A stretch of DNA of 64,000 nucleotides, taken from positions 310,001-374,000 of the forward strand of contig JAFKLS010000017.1 of NCBI GenBank assembly GCA_017304675.1, written 5' to 3'. Positions 1 to 10,452 of this stretch are shown one piece after another. The translations under genes were made by a program, and so were the position numbers. Position 1 is the first letter of the stretch, and each line of letters opens with the position of its first letter. The notes below the pieces were generated by a model, which saw only the letters and a program-made list of their open reading frames with translations, did no database searches and had not been told where the DNA came from. This stretch comes from Sphingobacteriia bacterium (GTDB taxonomy: Bacteria; Bacteroidota; Bacteroidia; Chitinophagales; Chitinophagaceae).

Positions 1-2281
1 TATAGTTATGATTAAAAATACCCAATGCAGCAGCAGAATCTGTTGCCTGTAAGGTTTGGCTTTGTGTATAGGCAAGCGTTGTAGCAAAGTTCAGGTTAGA
101 CTTTGGATGCTTGAGCGGAAAGCCATAATTGAAATATCCGTTTATATTATAAGTGCCGTTCAGATTGGTGTAGGTGGTGGTTTTTCCACCATTTGCTTTT
201 TGAATCACTTTTGCCTGTATATCGTTAGTAACCGTACTGGCATTAATGGTTGCAAATATTACACGTTGCGTTAGGGGGTCGAAAGAATTGTATAATGCAC
301 GAATAGAATGCGTAAACTGTGGACGAAGATCAGGGTTACCCATTTGAAAATTAATAGAATCGGTAGTAGTGGCAATGGGTTGCAACTGACTTACAGAAGG
401 CTGTCCCGTCCTTCCATTATAAAAAAAGCGCAACGCTTTTGTTCTGGTAAAATTATAAATAAAATTAGCCGATGGGGTGAAGTTTACATAGTTACGAGAT
501 ACCAGCACATTTTTGGTAATATTATTACTACTTAAATCGGTTAACTGTATGCCGCTGCCCACATTAAAGTTGTATTTGGATTTTTGCAGTCGGTAACTCA
601 GTGTAAAATTATTAGAGTTAGCCAGGTATTTATAAGAATTGCTGAACAGGCTATCGAATTTATTGTAACTTTTAGAAGTGTTATCGTAACGGTAAGTATC
701 GTTAATGGAGTTATTCTCGTTGTGCGAATAATTATACCTTAATTCCAATACCTGGTTTTTACCTATTGGCTCAGTATAAGATAGTGTTGGGCTAAGTGTA
801 AACGATTTGGTGGTATCGGTATAATATTGGTTAATGGTATCTACCTTGGCAATAGGTTTATAAAAGGTATTAATGGCATAATTGTATCCGTATCCCTGAT
901 TTTGGTTGGTTGAAAAATTCAGGTCGAGTGAAATGGTTCTAAACCTTTTGGCAAACTTATGACGTAGCTGCAAGTTTGCACCATTAATGCTGTACCCGCT
1001 GTTAAAACTGTATGTATTGGTTGTAGACCCGTTTATTGGAATGCCTTTAATTCCACCGGTGGTTGATGTAACGGATGATGAACTGGGTGTACTGTTTTGT
1101 ATGGTGATGTTGGGCCGGAACACCAAAGAGTTCACAGAATCTAATTTAGATTCCAGGTTGAAATTGATGCGATGATTTTGTACATGCGCAATACTGTTAG
1201 ACTGGCTATTATTGAAAGTAGAAGAATCTGCGGAGATAATATTCTGCGTTGCACTTTGCTGATCTACAACAGTTCTCTGGTTGTTGTAAAAATAACTGCC
1301 GGATATATCGGTATTCTTTCCCCAGCTATCCCGATAATTCAAACCGGCATCCCAGGTAGTGGTAATACCCGATGCATTGTTGCCACCTGTACCACCAATA
1401 CTGATATTGCTTCTGCCACCGCCTATATTCTGAGAAGTAAAATTTTGCTTATTAATATCGTTGCCCTCGCCTATGAGCGATAGTTGCTGGTTACCCTTAA
1501 AACGGTTTATACTAATATTGTTATTATAAGTATCATTGGAACCGGCCCCTAATACAGCTTTACCGAAATAGCCTGTACTCTTATCTTTTCGGGTAGTAAT
1601 ATTAATGGTCTTTACCCGGTTACCATCATCAAAGCCGGTGAATTTAGATTGATCACTCAGGTCATCAAAAACCTGGATTTTATCAATCACATCCGGAGGG
1701 AGGTTTCTTGTAGCCAAACGCGGATCATCTCCAAAAAATCTTTTCCCATTTACCAGTACTCTCTGAACAGCTTCTCCCTGTGCTTTTACATTACCGCTTT
1801 TATCTACATCTATACCGGGTAGTTTTTTCAGCAGGTCTTCGGCCACAGCATTGGGTTTCGTTTTAAAAGCAGAAGCATTAAACTCAATGGTATCTTTTTT
1901 TACCTTAATAGGTGCATCTTTTACTACAACGGTAGGCAAATCGTTCTCTTCCGGCTTCATATATACCACTCCCATTGCAAACAGGGGGTTGTCTTTAGAG
2001 AGGTTAATATTTTTAACATAGGTGGCATATCCCTGAAAAGAAATATGCAAAATATAACTGCCGAATTTTATACCCGTCATTTCAAAACTACCATCCTCTT
2101 TTGCTAAAGTGTATTGCGCTAATGAAGAATCGTTAGGATTGGAAATTGTAATGGAAGCGCCTTTCAGGGATTGCTTACCTACTGTGTCTATTAATTTACC
2201 TTTAATAGTACCGCTATTTTGTGCAAAAGAGATTTGTATAACTGCAATCCAAACAATAATAAACGCTGAATAATATTTCAT
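1..2281 (-). CDS. Outer-membrane beta-barrel / TonB-dependent receptor, 3' end outside window
   Basis: Reading the minus strand from the ATG at 2281 gives about 760 codons with no stop before the window edge, so the C-terminus is missing. A signal peptide ending near FAQ (residues 1-21) is followed by a carboxypeptidase-regulatory-like beta-sandwich (about 22-105), a plug-like domain (about 125-230, with LLKKLPGIDVDKSG and VLVNGKRFFGDDP), and a long Asn/Ser/Tyr-rich region typical of outer-membrane strands. This order matches the Bacteroidota outer-membrane beta-barrel family related to TonB-dependent receptors. Substrate unknown; no SusD partner is adjacent. A near-match to the -7 box (TTAGTTTG, 2301-2308) lies upstream on the same strand. 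Confidence 0.88.
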   Translation of the reverse strand, partial: MKYYSAFIIVWIAVIQISFAQNSGTIKGKLIDTVGKQSLKGASITISNPNDSSLAQYTLAKEDGSFEMTGIKFGSYILHISFQGYATYVKNINLSKDNPLFAMGVVYMKPEENDLPTVVVKDAPIKVKKDTIEFNASAFKTKPNAVAEDLLKKLPGIDVDKSGNVKAQGEAVQRVLVNGKRFFGDDPRLATRNLPPDVIDKIQVFDDLSDQSKFTGFDDGNRVKTINITTRKDKSTGYFGKAVLGAGSNDTYNNNISINRFKGNQQLSLIGEGNDINKQNFTSQNIGGGRSNISIGGTGGNNASGITTTWDAGLNYRDSWGKNTDISGSYFYNNQRTVVDQQSATQNIISADSSTFNNSQSNSIAHVQNHRINFNLESKLDSVNSLVFRPNITIQNSTPSSSSVTSTTGGIKGIPINGSTTNTYSFNSGYSINGANLQLRHKFAKRFRTISLDLNFSTNQNQGYGYNYAINTFYKPIAKVDTINQYYTDTTKSFTLSPTLSYTEPIGKNQVLELRYNYSHNENNSINDTYRYDNTSKSYNKFDSLFSNSYKYLANSNNFTLSYRLQKSKYNFNVGSGIQLTDLSSNNITKNVLVSRNYVNFTPSANFIYNFTRTKALRFFYNGRTGQPSVSQLQPIATTTDSINFQMGNPDLRPQFTHSIRALYNSFDPLTQRVIFATINASTVTNDIQAKVIQKANGGKTTTYTNLNGTYNINGYFNYGFPLKHPKSNLNFATTLAYTQSQTLQATDSAAALGIFNHNY

Positions 2282-2479
2282 TACAATAACAATTGTTTTG
2301 CAAACTAACTGAAACTATAGTTAAAAAGATAATGAATCGGCTAACCATTTTAAAACATAGGCAAGACAGTTATAATGTTAAATCTACCGAAAAGAGAAGG
2401 TTTTCCCCGAAATTTACACGTAATACAAACAACGGAATTGCAAAAACCAATGTCATTAAAGTTGTAACCGACTGCATAC

Positions 2480-5089
2480 ATGAAACGTTTTATTTTATTC
2501 ATTTTTTTTCTAACCTGTATTTCTGCTGCTTATGCTATACACATTAAAGGTGGGTGGATACAGTACACTTACAAAGGCGCTACCAGCAATGCAGCGAATA
2601 AATCTGATTATATTATAACTATTTATGTTTTCAGAAGCTGTGTAAACAGTGGCCCCATGCCTTCTGCTGTAGGTGTTTACGATGCAAAAACCAATGTAAA
2701 TGCTGTTACGGTTAATATTGGCTCTGCAGAATTTGTACTTAGCAGTATTGCAGATAAAAAAAGTTTTGACCCCTGTATTAATAACCCTCCCAGTGTGTGT
2801 TACCAGGTATATTCTTATAGTACCACTGTTTCTTTGCCAAACAATACCAATGGTTATATCATTGCTGCCGAAGATGCCAACAGGGTATCCGGTATTGTAA
2901 ATATTGCCAACTCCTCCGCCACCGGCATTTGTTTTACGGCAACCATACCGGGAACAGTTAGTGGAAACGATTATCATATTAATTCCAGCCCTTATTTTGA
3001 ATTTAGGGACACAGCAATCATTTGCTATGGTTCTTCCTTTTCTTACCAGGTAAACGCAACCGATGCAGACGGAGATTCTTTAAGCTATGCTTTTGGCAAT
3101 GGTTTAAACGGTAAACCAACATTAACATCGCCCCCATATAGTCCGTTAAGTTATATATCGCCATACAGTGGTACCCAGCCATTAGGCAGTACCGTAACAA
3201 TAGATCCTTCTACCGGGCTTATTTCGGGCACGGCACCCAATATAACAGGAGAATTTGTAATTGCTGTATATGTAACAGAATGGCGCGATGGTGTAAATAT
3301 TAACACGACGAAAAAAGAGCTTCAAATTAATGTGGCTAACTGTACATTAACATCAGCCAATCTAAAACCTGTTTACATTAATTGTACAGATTACAGTTTT
3401 ACTTTTCAGAATGAAAGCAGCTCGATTATAAGTTCTTATTTGTGGGATTTTGGGGTGCCGGGTTCTTCACCTCCGGCAACCTCAACCAAAGCTACACCTA
3501 CATGGACATATAAAGACACAGGCACTTACACCTTAAAATTGCTTGTAGCTAATAACGGTGGCTGCAAAGATTCTGCAACTGCTAAAGTGAAAGTGTATCC
3601 TAAATTCATAGCCTCTTTTATAACAGATGGCGTATGTTTTCAAGCACCTGTTATATTCACAGATAAAAGTACAGCCACTTTTGGCGATATTATTTCCTGG
3701 TCTTGGGATTTTGGAGACCAAGCGGTAACCACAGGCACTTCTTCTCTGCAAAATCCAGTGTACGCCTATAGTAAACCGGGTAGTTATACTGCTTCTTTAA
3801 ATATTACCAGTAGCAAAGGGTGCACCTCCAGTTACTCTACCAATATTACTGTAAACGATAAGCCTTACTTGCACTTACCTTTTACAGATACCCTTATTTG
3901 CAGTATAGATAGTTTACCTTTTACCATTCAAACAGCCGGAACTCCCGTTTGGACACCCAATAGTAATATCACCGATATACATTCTACTAACCCTATTGTT
4001 TTTCCCAAAGACACTACGGTTTATAAAGTGGTGGTTACAGATAAAAGTTGTGTGGATAGTGCCACTATAACGGTTAATGTATTACAGTTTATCTCAGTAA
4101 AATTTGTTGCAGATACGTTTATGTGCAAAACAGACAGCATAACACTTAAACCTATTAGCTATGCTCTTAGTTATGCCTGGAAAGAAACATCAAATACCAA
4201 TTCGCTTAATAACTATTTCATAAAAAACCCTAAAGCTTCGCCAGCCCAAACAACAACTTATTATGTTAAGGCCAACCTAGGTTATTGCCAGGACAGTTCT
4301 AAGATAACAGTGTACGTAGACCCTTATCCCACTGCCAATGCCGGGGCCGATACGATTATTTGTTTTGGCAGCAGAATACAACTAAATGCAAGCGCTACAG
4401 GATCGGCTTTTATATGGAACGCCGCCAATACACTGTATAAAAGCAATACGTTAAACCCTATAGCCGGCCCGTTATCTACCACCAGCTACATTTTAACTGC
4501 TAAGGGAACTGCATATTGCCCCAAATCAATATCAGATACCATTACCATTTCTGTAATACCTATGCTCCCCATTAATGCCGGAAGAGATACAAGTGTTGTT
4601 ATTAATCAACCCTTACAATTAAAAGCCACCGGCGATACCACACTCAGCTATCAATGGTACCCGCAAACAGGGCTTAACAATCCTTTCATTTATAATCCCG
4701 TTGGTATTTACAGTAGTACAGATCCTGATTCTATCAAGTACACTGTTAAGGTGAGTTCTAAAGAAGGGTGCTATAATACAGATGATATTTGGGTAAGAAT
4801 TTATAAGAGCAATCCTGATATATGGGTACCCTCTGGTTTTACACCCAATAACGATAACAGAAACGATATTCTGAAACCTATATTGGTAGGCGTTACGCAG
4901 CTGCATTTTTTTAATATATACAACAGGTGGGGCCAGTTAATTTTTTCAACCAGTACCCCCAATAAAGGATGGGACGGTACTTTCAACGGTGTTCAACAAA
5001 GCAATGGTACTTATATATATACTGCAGAAGGAGTAGATTATATGGGGAACACCATCTCCAGAAAAGGCACTGTTGTATTGATACGATAA
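2480..5089 (+). CDS. PKD-repeat secreted protein with type IX secretion type B sorting domain
   Basis: An 869-aa exported protein. It begins with a signal peptide (MKRFILFIFFLTCISAAYA) and ends with the gliding-motility-associated / T9SS type B C-terminal domain, about residues 780-869, recognisable from VPSGFTPNNDNRND, FNIYNRWGQLIF and GWDGTFNG. Two PKD-like folds with WDFG motifs sit at about 294-372 and 375-456; further Ig-like segments follow to about 770, many with paired cysteines. By family knowledge it would be carried across the outer membrane by the type IX system and act at the surface as an adhesin or scaffold. It is divergent from the receptor to its left and ends at a strong shared terminator. 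The ligand is unknown. Confidence 0.87.
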   Translation: MKRFILFIFFLTCISAAYAIHIKGGWIQYTYKGATSNAANKSDYIITIYVFRSCVNSGPMPSAVGVYDAKTNVNAVTVNIGSAEFVLSSIADKKSFDPCINNPPSVCYQVYSYSTTVSLPNNTNGYIIAAEDANRVSGIVNIANSSATGICFTATIPGTVSGNDYHINSSPYFEFRDTAIICYGSSFSYQVNATDADGDSLSYAFGNGLNGKPTLTSPPYSPLSYISPYSGTQPLGSTVTIDPSTGLISGTAPNITGEFVIAVYVTEWRDGVNINTTKKELQINVANCTLTSANLKPVYINCTDYSFTFQNESSSIISSYLWDFGVPGSSPPATSTKATPTWTYKDTGTYTLKLLVANNGGCKDSATAKVKVYPKFIASFITDGVCFQAPVIFTDKSTATFGDIISWSWDFGDQAVTTGTSSLQNPVYAYSKPGSYTASLNITSSKGCTSSYSTNITVNDKPYLHLPFTDTLICSIDSLPFTIQTAGTPVWTPNSNITDIHSTNPIVFPKDTTVYKVVVTDKSCVDSATITVNVLQFISVKFVADTFMCKTDSITLKPISYALSYAWKETSNTNSLNNYFIKNPKASPAQTTTYYVKANLGYCQDSSKITVYVDPYPTANAGADTIICFGSRIQLNASATGSAFIWNAANTLYKSNTLNPIAGPLSTTSYILTAKGTAYCPKSISDTITISVIPMLPINAGRDTSVVINQPLQLKATGDTTLSYQWYPQTGLNNPFIYNPVGIYSSTDPDSIKYTVKVSSKEGCYNTDDIWVRIYKSNPDIWVPSGFTPNNDNRNDILKPILVGVTQLHFFNIYNRWGQLIFSTSTPNKGWDGTFNGVQQSNGTYIYTAEGVDYMGNTISRKGTVVLIR

Positions 5090-5104
5090 CAGGTTGCAGC
5101 AAAT

Positions 5105-5141
5105 AAAAAAAGGCGATGAGGGGTACTCATCGCCTTTTTAT
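5105..5141. terminator. Bidirectional intrinsic terminator
   Basis: Stem AAGGCGATGAG / CTCATCGCCTT with a GGGTA loop, flanked by A-runs on the left and T-runs on the right. It lies between two converging genes and can serve both. Confidence 0.85.
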
Positions 5142-5154
5142 TTATCGTAGTGAA

Positions 5155-8100
5155 TTAGAAATTATACTTAACACCTAACTGACCTTGCCAGCGTGAGTTG
5201 ATAGGATCAGCAGTATAATAATGTCCTGCAGAACCAACTGCACCACTCGGATTCAGGAAGTTGAAAGTTGGAATATAACCTGTAGAAGGTGCACCAGGAG
5301 CTTTACCGTTTGCATCGTTAACAAATTTCAGGAAGTTAACAGTATAGTTGTTAACGTTGGTAACGAAGTTAATATGCCCCCAATCGTTGTTAATTAAGTT
5401 CAACACATTAAATACATCAAGACTAACCTGTATTGATTGCGATTTGTGAGATTTACTTAATTTAAACTCATGCATCAATTTCATATCAAGGTTATGATTC
5501 CAAGGTGTACGCAAGCCATTTCTTTCTGCATATTGCCCCCTTCTCTTGCTTAGGTATTTATCGTTTCTGATGAAATTATCCAAATCTGCCCATTGTTGTG
5601 CGGCTGAATAAGAAACACCATTTAAAGTATAAGAAGCCAGGTTGATGTCAGAAATATTGTTTGGAATATAAGGAAGATCTGCATTGTTACCTGCGTTATT
5701 GAACGGACCGCTTACATAGATTACAGAGTACGGGCTACCTGACTGGCCAGAGTAGAAGAATGCCAGTGAAGTTGAATTCATATCATTCCACAACATTTGC
5801 CCGCTGATAGTACCAACAATCCTATGCCTTAAATCGAAGTTAGAATAAGATAATGCTGCGTTCTCCATGCTGATAGCAGGGTTTACTTCGTAGTTAGACT
5901 GCCATGAGTTACGGATACCATTGGCAATATCTTTACTCATACCATAAGTGTAGGCAGCGCTCCAGTTCAGGTTAAATAAATGGCTACCCACTTTAATATT
6001 GTTGGTTGTTTTACTAATCTGCGCAGTAGCATTATATCTGAAACCTTCGCTGGTATTTTTCAGGTGGTAAACATTAGAATAAGAACCATTCAGTTTTCCA
6101 CCAACATAAACAGGAGATAATGTTGGCCCAGTAGAGAAATATTGGGTAGAGTCTTTAATATTTATTTGTTGAAACTTCACATCGTTAATCACTTTGGTGT
6201 ACATGAAGTCAACTGTTAACTTATAACCTTTACCAAACTTGTAGTCAAAAGCAATATTACTTCTCCAGATAGTTGGTAATTTAAATTTATTATCAACAAT
6301 ATCTACCTCTCTTGTTGAGCTTGCAGTAGGGCCCATGTATTTGCTTACAGTATCTTTTAAGCTATTGGGGTCAACAGCAAGCGGAACATATTTGCCCGGC
6401 TTTGTATCAATATTTCCATATACATTACCATTTAATGTATAACCATAACCTAACCAGGCAAAAGGTACTCTTCCGATAAACACACCGCTACCGCCACGCA
6501 ATACCAGTTTGCCATCGCCTTTAATATCATAATTAAATCCTACTCTCGGAGAAAAGGTTGGTGTACCAAGCCATTTTCCATTCAGGTCTTTAAAAGAAGT
6601 ATGCGTATAAGTAGGGTTTGCTGAAACATAATCAGCCATATTATTTAAAGCTGGGTCAATTGGAGGATTAGAACCTGTTGTTGAATAATCGATTCTAATG
6701 CCCGGAGTGATTTTGAAATTCTTATTCACTGAAATTTCATCCTGCGCGTAAGCACTTAACAAATACACATTATAAGGATAAGGTGCATTGTTATATAAAT
6801 AGTCTCTTGAATTTGGATATTTGGTAGGATCCAAAGTAAAGGCGCTGCGTATACGTGAAGGAACATCGTTTAAGAAGTTGGTTAAACTTCCATACTGCCA
6901 ACGGCCATTCCAAGAATTCACAAATCCGTAAGAAAGGTCGTACACTTCGTTATGGGTACCAATGGTGAATTTATTGATGCCTTTGGTTAAGGTAAGGTTA
7001 TCTGTAATTTCGAAAGTAGACTGCTTCATATTATAAATAGAAGCCTCTCTCCAAGAACCTACCCAAACATTCTCTGAACCATAAGTAATATCCATGAAGG
7101 GTCCAAGTTTTCCGGGAAAATCTCTGTATTCGTGTACTTTGATATAGCTAACAATTAACTGGTTGTTTACATCGTTAGACAGTTTGGATTTTAATTCTGC
7201 CGCCAGGTTAAGGTTGTTGGTATATTGGGTAAAGTCTGTAGAACCAAACTGGAAGTTTGTAGATGTTCTTTCCAGGTTATTACCCCAACCTTTAGTATAA
7301 ATACCACGTATGGTTAATGTACTGCTCTTGCTCAGGTTAAAATCTAAGCGGCCAAAATATTTATTACTGTTGGTAAATATTTTATAAGCACCTTGGTAAA
7401 CACCTGCATCGTAACCCTTTCCTGCTAATTGATTATAAATAGAGGTGGCGTCAGCAAGTGTTAGGTTTTGGCCTGGATCGCCAATATTATAAAACGTAGG
7501 TTCCTGTCTTCTTGTTTGTTCATAGTTGAAAATAAAGAACACTTTGTTTTTTACAATCGGTCCGCTAACGGTAGCGCCGTATTGGTAATCATAAAAGTCT
7601 GAACCGATTGATTTTTTCTGTCCGTCAACACTTTTACCTACTAATACCTGGTTGCGTCCATAACCGTATATAGAACCATGAATATCGTTGGTACCGCTTT
7701 TAGTAACCGCATTTACAGAACCGCCGGTAAAGTTTCCTAATTTAACATCGTAGGGAGACAACTGTACCTGTACTTCCTGAATTACATCTATACTATATGG
7801 ATTGGTACGTGTACCGGCACCGGCAGCACCACTTTGGCCACCACCACTCACACCACCAAAAGAGTTACTGAAACCAATGGCATCATTGTTTATGGCACCA
7901 TCAATCGTAATATTATTATAACGGAAATTACTTCCTGCAAAAGAGTTATTATTAGACTGCGGTGTCATTCTCGTAAAATCAGATAAGCTTCTTCCCAAAG
8001 TAGGCAATGTTTGTAATTGTTTACCTCCAATAGTGGTAGCACCGGCAATAGCCTTTTTACCACCTGCCGTAACGGTAACTTCTTTTAATTCTGTAGTGCT

Positions 8101-8427
8101 GTTTCTTAACACCACATTTAAATCCGGGTTAGCACCTAATGTTAAATTAATATCACCATAAACTTCTTCTTTAAAACCAAGGTTAGATATTTTAATTGTA
8201 TAAGGGCCTCCGGGTTTCAGGTTAGGAATAGCAAACAAGCCCCTTTTGTTGGTTTGAGCTGTTACTGTGAAGCCTGTTGGTTCATGTTTTACTGCAATAA
8301 TTGCTCCGGGGATGATTGCTCCTTTTGTGTCTGTAACACTACCTGTTAAAGTAGCGGCAGTTTCCTGGGCAAAACCATGTAACGATAGTACCAGAATCGT
8401 TACAATAGAGAGTAGTTTTTTAAACAT
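5155..8427 (-). CDS. Oar-like TonB-dependent receptor with carboxypeptidase-regulatory domain
   Basis: Large outer-membrane receptor, about 1090 aa. The start chosen is the ATG at 8427 (MFKKLLSIVTILVLSLHGFAQ), which gives a clean signal peptide; a longer reading would put nine charged residues before it. A carboxypeptidase-regulatory domain (about 20-110, GSVTDTKGAIIPGA) is followed by a plug domain (about 120-240, with the SGTNDIHGSIYGYGRNQ region) and a beta-barrel to the C-terminal VKYNF. This layout is typical of Oar-type receptors of Bacteroidota and myxobacteria, whose substrates are mostly peptides or unknown. No SusD partner lies nearby. A near-match to the -7 box (AACCTTTG, 8452-8459) precedes it. 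Confidence 0.9.
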   Translation of the reverse strand: MFKKLLSIVTILVLSLHGFAQETAATLTGSVTDTKGAIIPGAIIAVKHEPTGFTVTAQTNKRGLFAIPNLKPGGPYTIKISNLGFKEEVYGDINLTLGANPDLNVVLRNSTTELKEVTVTAGGKKAIAGATTIGGKQLQTLPTLGRSLSDFTRMTPQSNNNSFAGSNFRYNNITIDGAINNDAIGFSNSFGGVSGGGQSGAAGAGTRTNPYSIDVIQEVQVQLSPYDVKLGNFTGGSVNAVTKSGTNDIHGSIYGYGRNQVLVGKSVDGQKKSIGSDFYDYQYGATVSGPIVKNKVFFIFNYEQTRRQEPTFYNIGDPGQNLTLADATSIYNQLAGKGYDAGVYQGAYKIFTNSNKYFGRLDFNLSKSSTLTIRGIYTKGWGNNLERTSTNFQFGSTDFTQYTNNLNLAAELKSKLSNDVNNQLIVSYIKVHEYRDFPGKLGPFMDITYGSENVWVGSWREASIYNMKQSTFEITDNLTLTKGINKFTIGTHNEVYDLSYGFVNSWNGRWQYGSLTNFLNDVPSRIRSAFTLDPTKYPNSRDYLYNNAPYPYNVYLLSAYAQDEISVNKNFKITPGIRIDYSTTGSNPPIDPALNNMADYVSANPTYTHTSFKDLNGKWLGTPTFSPRVGFNYDIKGDGKLVLRGGSGVFIGRVPFAWLGYGYTLNGNVYGNIDTKPGKYVPLAVDPNSLKDTVSKYMGPTASSTREVDIVDNKFKLPTIWRSNIAFDYKFGKGYKLTVDFMYTKVINDVKFQQINIKDSTQYFSTGPTLSPVYVGGKLNGSYSNVYHLKNTSEGFRYNATAQISKTTNNIKVGSHLFNLNWSAAYTYGMSKDIANGIRNSWQSNYEVNPAISMENAALSYSNFDLRHRIVGTISGQMLWNDMNSTSLAFFYSGQSGSPYSVIYVSGPFNNAGNNADLPYIPNNISDINLASYTLNGVSYSAAQQWADLDNFIRNDKYLSKRRGQYAERNGLRTPWNHNLDMKLMHEFKLSKSHKSQSIQVSLDVFNVLNLINNDWGHINFVTNVNNYTVNFLKFVNDANGKAPGAPSTGYIPTFNFLNPSGAVGSAGHYYTADPINSRWQGQLGVKYNF

Positions 8428-8608
8428 AAGTTGAACTTTTGATTTTCGATGCAAAGGTTCAAGCGATATGTTAACGAATTGTTACGCTAATGTTACGAGC
8501 ACATTAACAAAATGTCACACAAAATTGGTTTTTTGAAATATCCCCCTATCACCAATATTAATTAATTATTAACTTTCTTTAATTTAGTGATGCATGGGGC
8601 ACTCCGTT

Positions 8609-8616
8609 TACATTTG
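8609..8616 (+). promoter_or_regulatory. Bacteroidota -7 box TACATTTG before the DUF47 gene
   Basis: Perfect match to the TANNTTTG -7 consensus, 21 nt before the preferred start codon. The -33 element is weak (TTAGTG about 19 nt upstream). Confidence 0.6.
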
Positions 8617-8637
8617 TAAAAATTGAAACAACCAATT

Positions 8638-9285
8638 ATGGGCATTAACAGTATAGGCAAAATCTTTATGCCTAAGAATAAGGTTTTTTACGAGTTATTT
8701 GAACAAGTTGTTGATACTGTGGCAGAAATGGGCGGCCTTTTAAAAAAACTCGTTGCCGAACCTGATTATGATAAACGTGCAGCAATTATTAAACAGATAG
8801 AAGACCTGGAACACAGGAACGATGATCATACCCATAGGATTTTTACAGAACTGGGAAGAAACTTTATCACTCCTTTCGATAGGGAAGACGTACACTATCT
8901 GGCTACTTCTTTAGACGATATTGCCGATTTTATATATGCCTCCGCTAAAAAGATCAACTTCTACCATGTTAACCCCAATGATAGCGGCATTCAAAAACTT
9001 ACAGACCTGATAGAACAAGGTTCTGCAGAAATAAAAATTGCGGTGTATGGTTTAAGGGATATGAAAGATCTTAGAAAAATGACCGAAGCCCTTGTAAAAG
9101 TGAACAGTGTTGAAAACCAGGCAGACGATGTTTTTGATTTGAGTATAGAACGTTTGTTTGAAATGGAAAACGATGCCAAAGAAGTAATAAAAAAGAGAGA
9201 AATTTATCAGGTGCTGGAAATAGCCACCGATAAATGCGAAGATGCGGCCAACGTAATAGAATCTATCATTATTAAATACGCCTAA
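8638..9285 (+). CDS. DUF47 / PhoU-like Pit accessory protein
   Basis: A 215-aa cytoplasmic, largely helical protein of the DUF47 (PhoU-like) family. The ATG at 8638 (MGINSIGKIFMPKNKVFYELFEQ) matches the usual start of this family better than the upstream in-frame TTG. Acidic and His-rich helical motifs such as EDLEHRNDDHTHRIF and FDREDVHYLATSLDDIADF resemble the metal-binding helices of PhoU proteins. The family is usually encoded directly before a Pit phosphate permease, as here (100 nt gap), and is thought to modulate it. The gap contains a heptanucleotide repeat array. Confidence 0.9.
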   Translation: MGINSIGKIFMPKNKVFYELFEQVVDTVAEMGGLLKKLVAEPDYDKRAAIIKQIEDLEHRNDDHTHRIFTELGRNFITPFDREDVHYLATSLDDIADFIYASAKKINFYHVNPNDSGIQKLTDLIEQGSAEIKIAVYGLRDMKDLRKMTEALVKVNSVENQADDVFDLSIERLFEMENDAKEVIKKREIYQVLEIATDKCEDAANVIESIIIKYA

Positions 9286-9348
9286 TAAGTTATGCACTGT
9301 TGAATTGTGGATGATAAAGCACTTACAAAAACGCTTTCTTATCAAAAT

Positions 9349-9378
9349 TCATAACTCATCGTTCATAATTTATAACTT
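9349..9378. repeat. Heptanucleotide tandem repeat (TTCATAA type)
   Basis: Successive 7-nt units ATTCATA, ACTCATC, GTTCATA, ATTTATA fill the gap just before the permease start codon. Degenerate, but the 7-nt period is clear and belongs to the same class as arrays elsewhere in the window. Confidence 0.6.
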
Positions 9379-9384
9379 TTCAAT

Positions 9385-10398
9385 ATGGTTACGCTCCTAA
9401 TTGTCATTATAGCATTAGCATTTGTTTTTGATTATATTAATGGGTTTCATGATGCGGCCAATTCTATTGCCACTATCGTTTCAACCAAAGTTTTAACCCC
9501 TTTTCAGGCAGTATTGTGGGCAGCCTTTTTTAATTTTTCAGCTTTTTTTATTTCGAAATATTATTTTGGCGGGTTCGGCATTGCCGATACCATCTCTAAA
9601 AGTGTTAGCATTGCGCATGGAGATCCGCTGGCGCTTTACGTAATTTTAGCAGCCCTTCTGTCTGCCATTACCTGGAACCTTATTACCTGGTGGTTTGGAA
9701 TACCATCCAGCTCTTCCCATGCTTTAATAGGAGGTTTAATCGGTGCCGCAGTAGCGCATTATCATACTTTTTCTGTAGTGAATGGATCTAAAGTTCTTCC
9801 TATCATTTCCTTCATTGTGTTTGCGCCATTTATAGGTATGATCATCGCATTTTTTATCACGGTTCTTATTGTACATATTTGTAAACGCAGCAATCCTTAT
9901 AAGGCAGAAAAATGGTTTAAAAGATTACAACTGGTATCTTCTGCATTATTCAGCATAGGGCATGGTGGTAACGATGCGCAAAAAGTAATGGGTTTAATAG
10001 GAGCAGCCATGGTAGCCAGCAATTATATAGATACTGTAAAGGATATTCCTGATTGGGTACCAATTTCCTGTTTTCTTGCTATTGGTTTAGGCACTATGAG
10101 CGGTGGATGGAAAATTGTAAAAACAATGGGCACACGCATTACTAAAGTAACCCCTTTAGAAGGTGTAAGCGCAGAAACTGCCGGAGCCTTAACACTATTT
10201 ATTACAGAACACTTTAAAATACCTGTAAGCACTACGCATACCATTACCGGTTCTATTATAGGTGTTGGTGCCACTAAGAGGTTAAGTGCCGTTCGCTGGG
10301 GCGTAACCGTTAACCTGCTTTGGGCATGGATATTAACCATACCTGTTTCCGCTGCAATGGCCGGGTTATTTTTTTATATCATTCGCTTATTTATTTAA
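9385..10398 (+). CDS. pit: Inorganic phosphate transporter, Pit family
   Basis: A 337-aa polytopic inner-membrane protein, about ten hydrophobic segments, of the PHO4/Pit family. The two inverted family signatures are visible: GFHDAANSIATIVSTKVL near residue 20 and GHGGNDAQKVMGL near residue 192, plus PVSTTHTITGSIIG toward the C-terminus. Pit proteins take up phosphate, often as a metal-phosphate complex, with protons or sodium; the coupling ion cannot be told from sequence. The length is in the normal range for bacterial Pit proteins. It follows the DUF47 accessory gene and is probably co-transcribed with it. Confidence 0.92.
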   Translation: MVTLLIVIIALAFVFDYINGFHDAANSIATIVSTKVLTPFQAVLWAAFFNFSAFFISKYYFGGFGIADTISKSVSIAHGDPLALYVILAALLSAITWNLITWWFGIPSSSSHALIGGLIGAAVAHYHTFSVVNGSKVLPIISFIVFAPFIGMIIAFFITVLIVHICKRSNPYKAEKWFKRLQLVSSALFSIGHGGNDAQKVMGLIGAAMVASNYIDTVKDIPDWVPISCFLAIGLGTMSGGWKIVKTMGTRITKVTPLEGVSAETAGALTLFITEHFKIPVSTTHTITGSIIGVGATKRLSAVRWGVTVNLLWAWILTIPVSAAMAGLFFYIIRLFI

Positions 10399-10452
10399 CA
10401 GGTTCATTTTTTATAGCAACTATAAATTACTTTTACGGTAATAAAGTTTACC

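Noticed and set aside
2510-2977. Minus-strand frame of 155 codons inside the type B secreted protein
   Set aside because: Antisense shadow of a clearly coding plus-strand gene with signal peptide and sorting domain.
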